Assembly: GCA_963933055.1 (NCBI GenBank)
Contig: CAWVSY010000008.1
Coordinates: 1-64,000, forward strand
Direction: 5' to 3'
Origin: Oleispira sp963933055
GTDB lineage: Bacteria > Pseudomonadota > Gammaproteobacteria > Pseudomonadales > Oceanobacteraceae
DNA: 64,000 bases
The notes below the pieces were generated by a model that was given only the letters and a program-made list of their open reading frames with translations, was not told where the DNA came from and ran no database searches. Shown here in pieces: positions 63,945-64,000 of this stretch. The position numbers and the translations under genes were made by a program. Every line of letters starts with the position of its first letter. Positions within the stretch are counted from its first letter, which is position 1.

Positions 63945-64000
63945 GTTTATTCGCCATCCTATCCATTTTTTATCCATCATAATCAAGCACAAGTCACTAT

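Overview
The window reads as chromosomal DNA of a marine gammaproteobacterium with a moderately AT-rich genome. Gene order and protein similarity point to the Oceanospirillales (Oleispira/Bermanella/Thalassolituus-like); that placement is an inference. Long blocks keep the order known from Pseudomonas and relatives: alaS-lysC-csrA-tRNA-Ser-tRNA-Arg, and pyrG-eno-ftsB-ispD-ispF-truD-surE-pcm-nlpD-rpoS-fdxA-mutS close to recA-recX. I see no transposase, prophage or CRISPR array. Nearly all of the window is chromosomal backbone with small accessory insertions.

Layout. 1-5 kb: a large surface lipoprotein behind a promoter that carries a palindrome, then a DUF3297 protein, dcd and apbC/mrp. 5-10.8 kb: a complete rnfABCDGE operon, an ion-translocating ferredoxin:NAD+ oxidoreductase, followed by a membrane diguanylate cyclase. 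12.3-15.5 kb: oadGAB, a sodium-pumping oxaloacetate decarboxylase. 16-21 kb: two identical tRNA-Arg genes, tRNA-Ser, csrA, lysC and alaS. 21-25 kb: two hypothetical proteins, a type II NADH dehydrogenase and an AraC regulator. 25-30 kb: recX, recA (with SOS box), mutS and fdxA. 30-41.5 kb: rpoS, nlpD, a DUF368 (PopT-type) lipid-carrier transporter, pcm, surE, truD, ispF, ispD, ftsB, eno and pyrG. A 605-bp gap between ispF and ispD holds repeat-like sequence.

41.7-64 kb is more mixed: a DMT permease with a glycosyltransferase, the gamma-carbonic anhydrase/DUF1289/purT set, oleate hydratase, a Nudix hydrolase, a persulfide-dioxygenase-like MBL protein with a SulP transporter, a YkgJ protein, a 50-aa gene coupled to an RluA-type pseudouridine synthase, a LETM1-like protein, a UbiA/MenA prenyltransferase, amidase and SDR, an SbmA-type transporter, a PhnA-domain protein, a voltage-gated cation channel, and a large gluzincin/beta-propeller/beta-barrel outer-membrane protein.

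How the parts fit: Rnf and OadGAB both couple redox or decarboxylation energy to cation transport, and the voltage-gated channel would use the resulting gradient, which suits a marine, sodium-using cell. The stretch from surE to mutS is a stress and repair block (RpoS, Pcm, SurE, MutS, RecA). The most unusual signals are non-coding. One is an array of seven TTTCA-type boxes spaced exactly 10 bp apart upstream of oleate hydratase. Another is a 21-bp palindrome that nearly fills the -35/-10 spacer of the first gene. A third is the repeat-rich ispF-ispD gap. Among proteins, the channel stands out because its selectivity filter resembles engineered calcium-selective bacterial channels.
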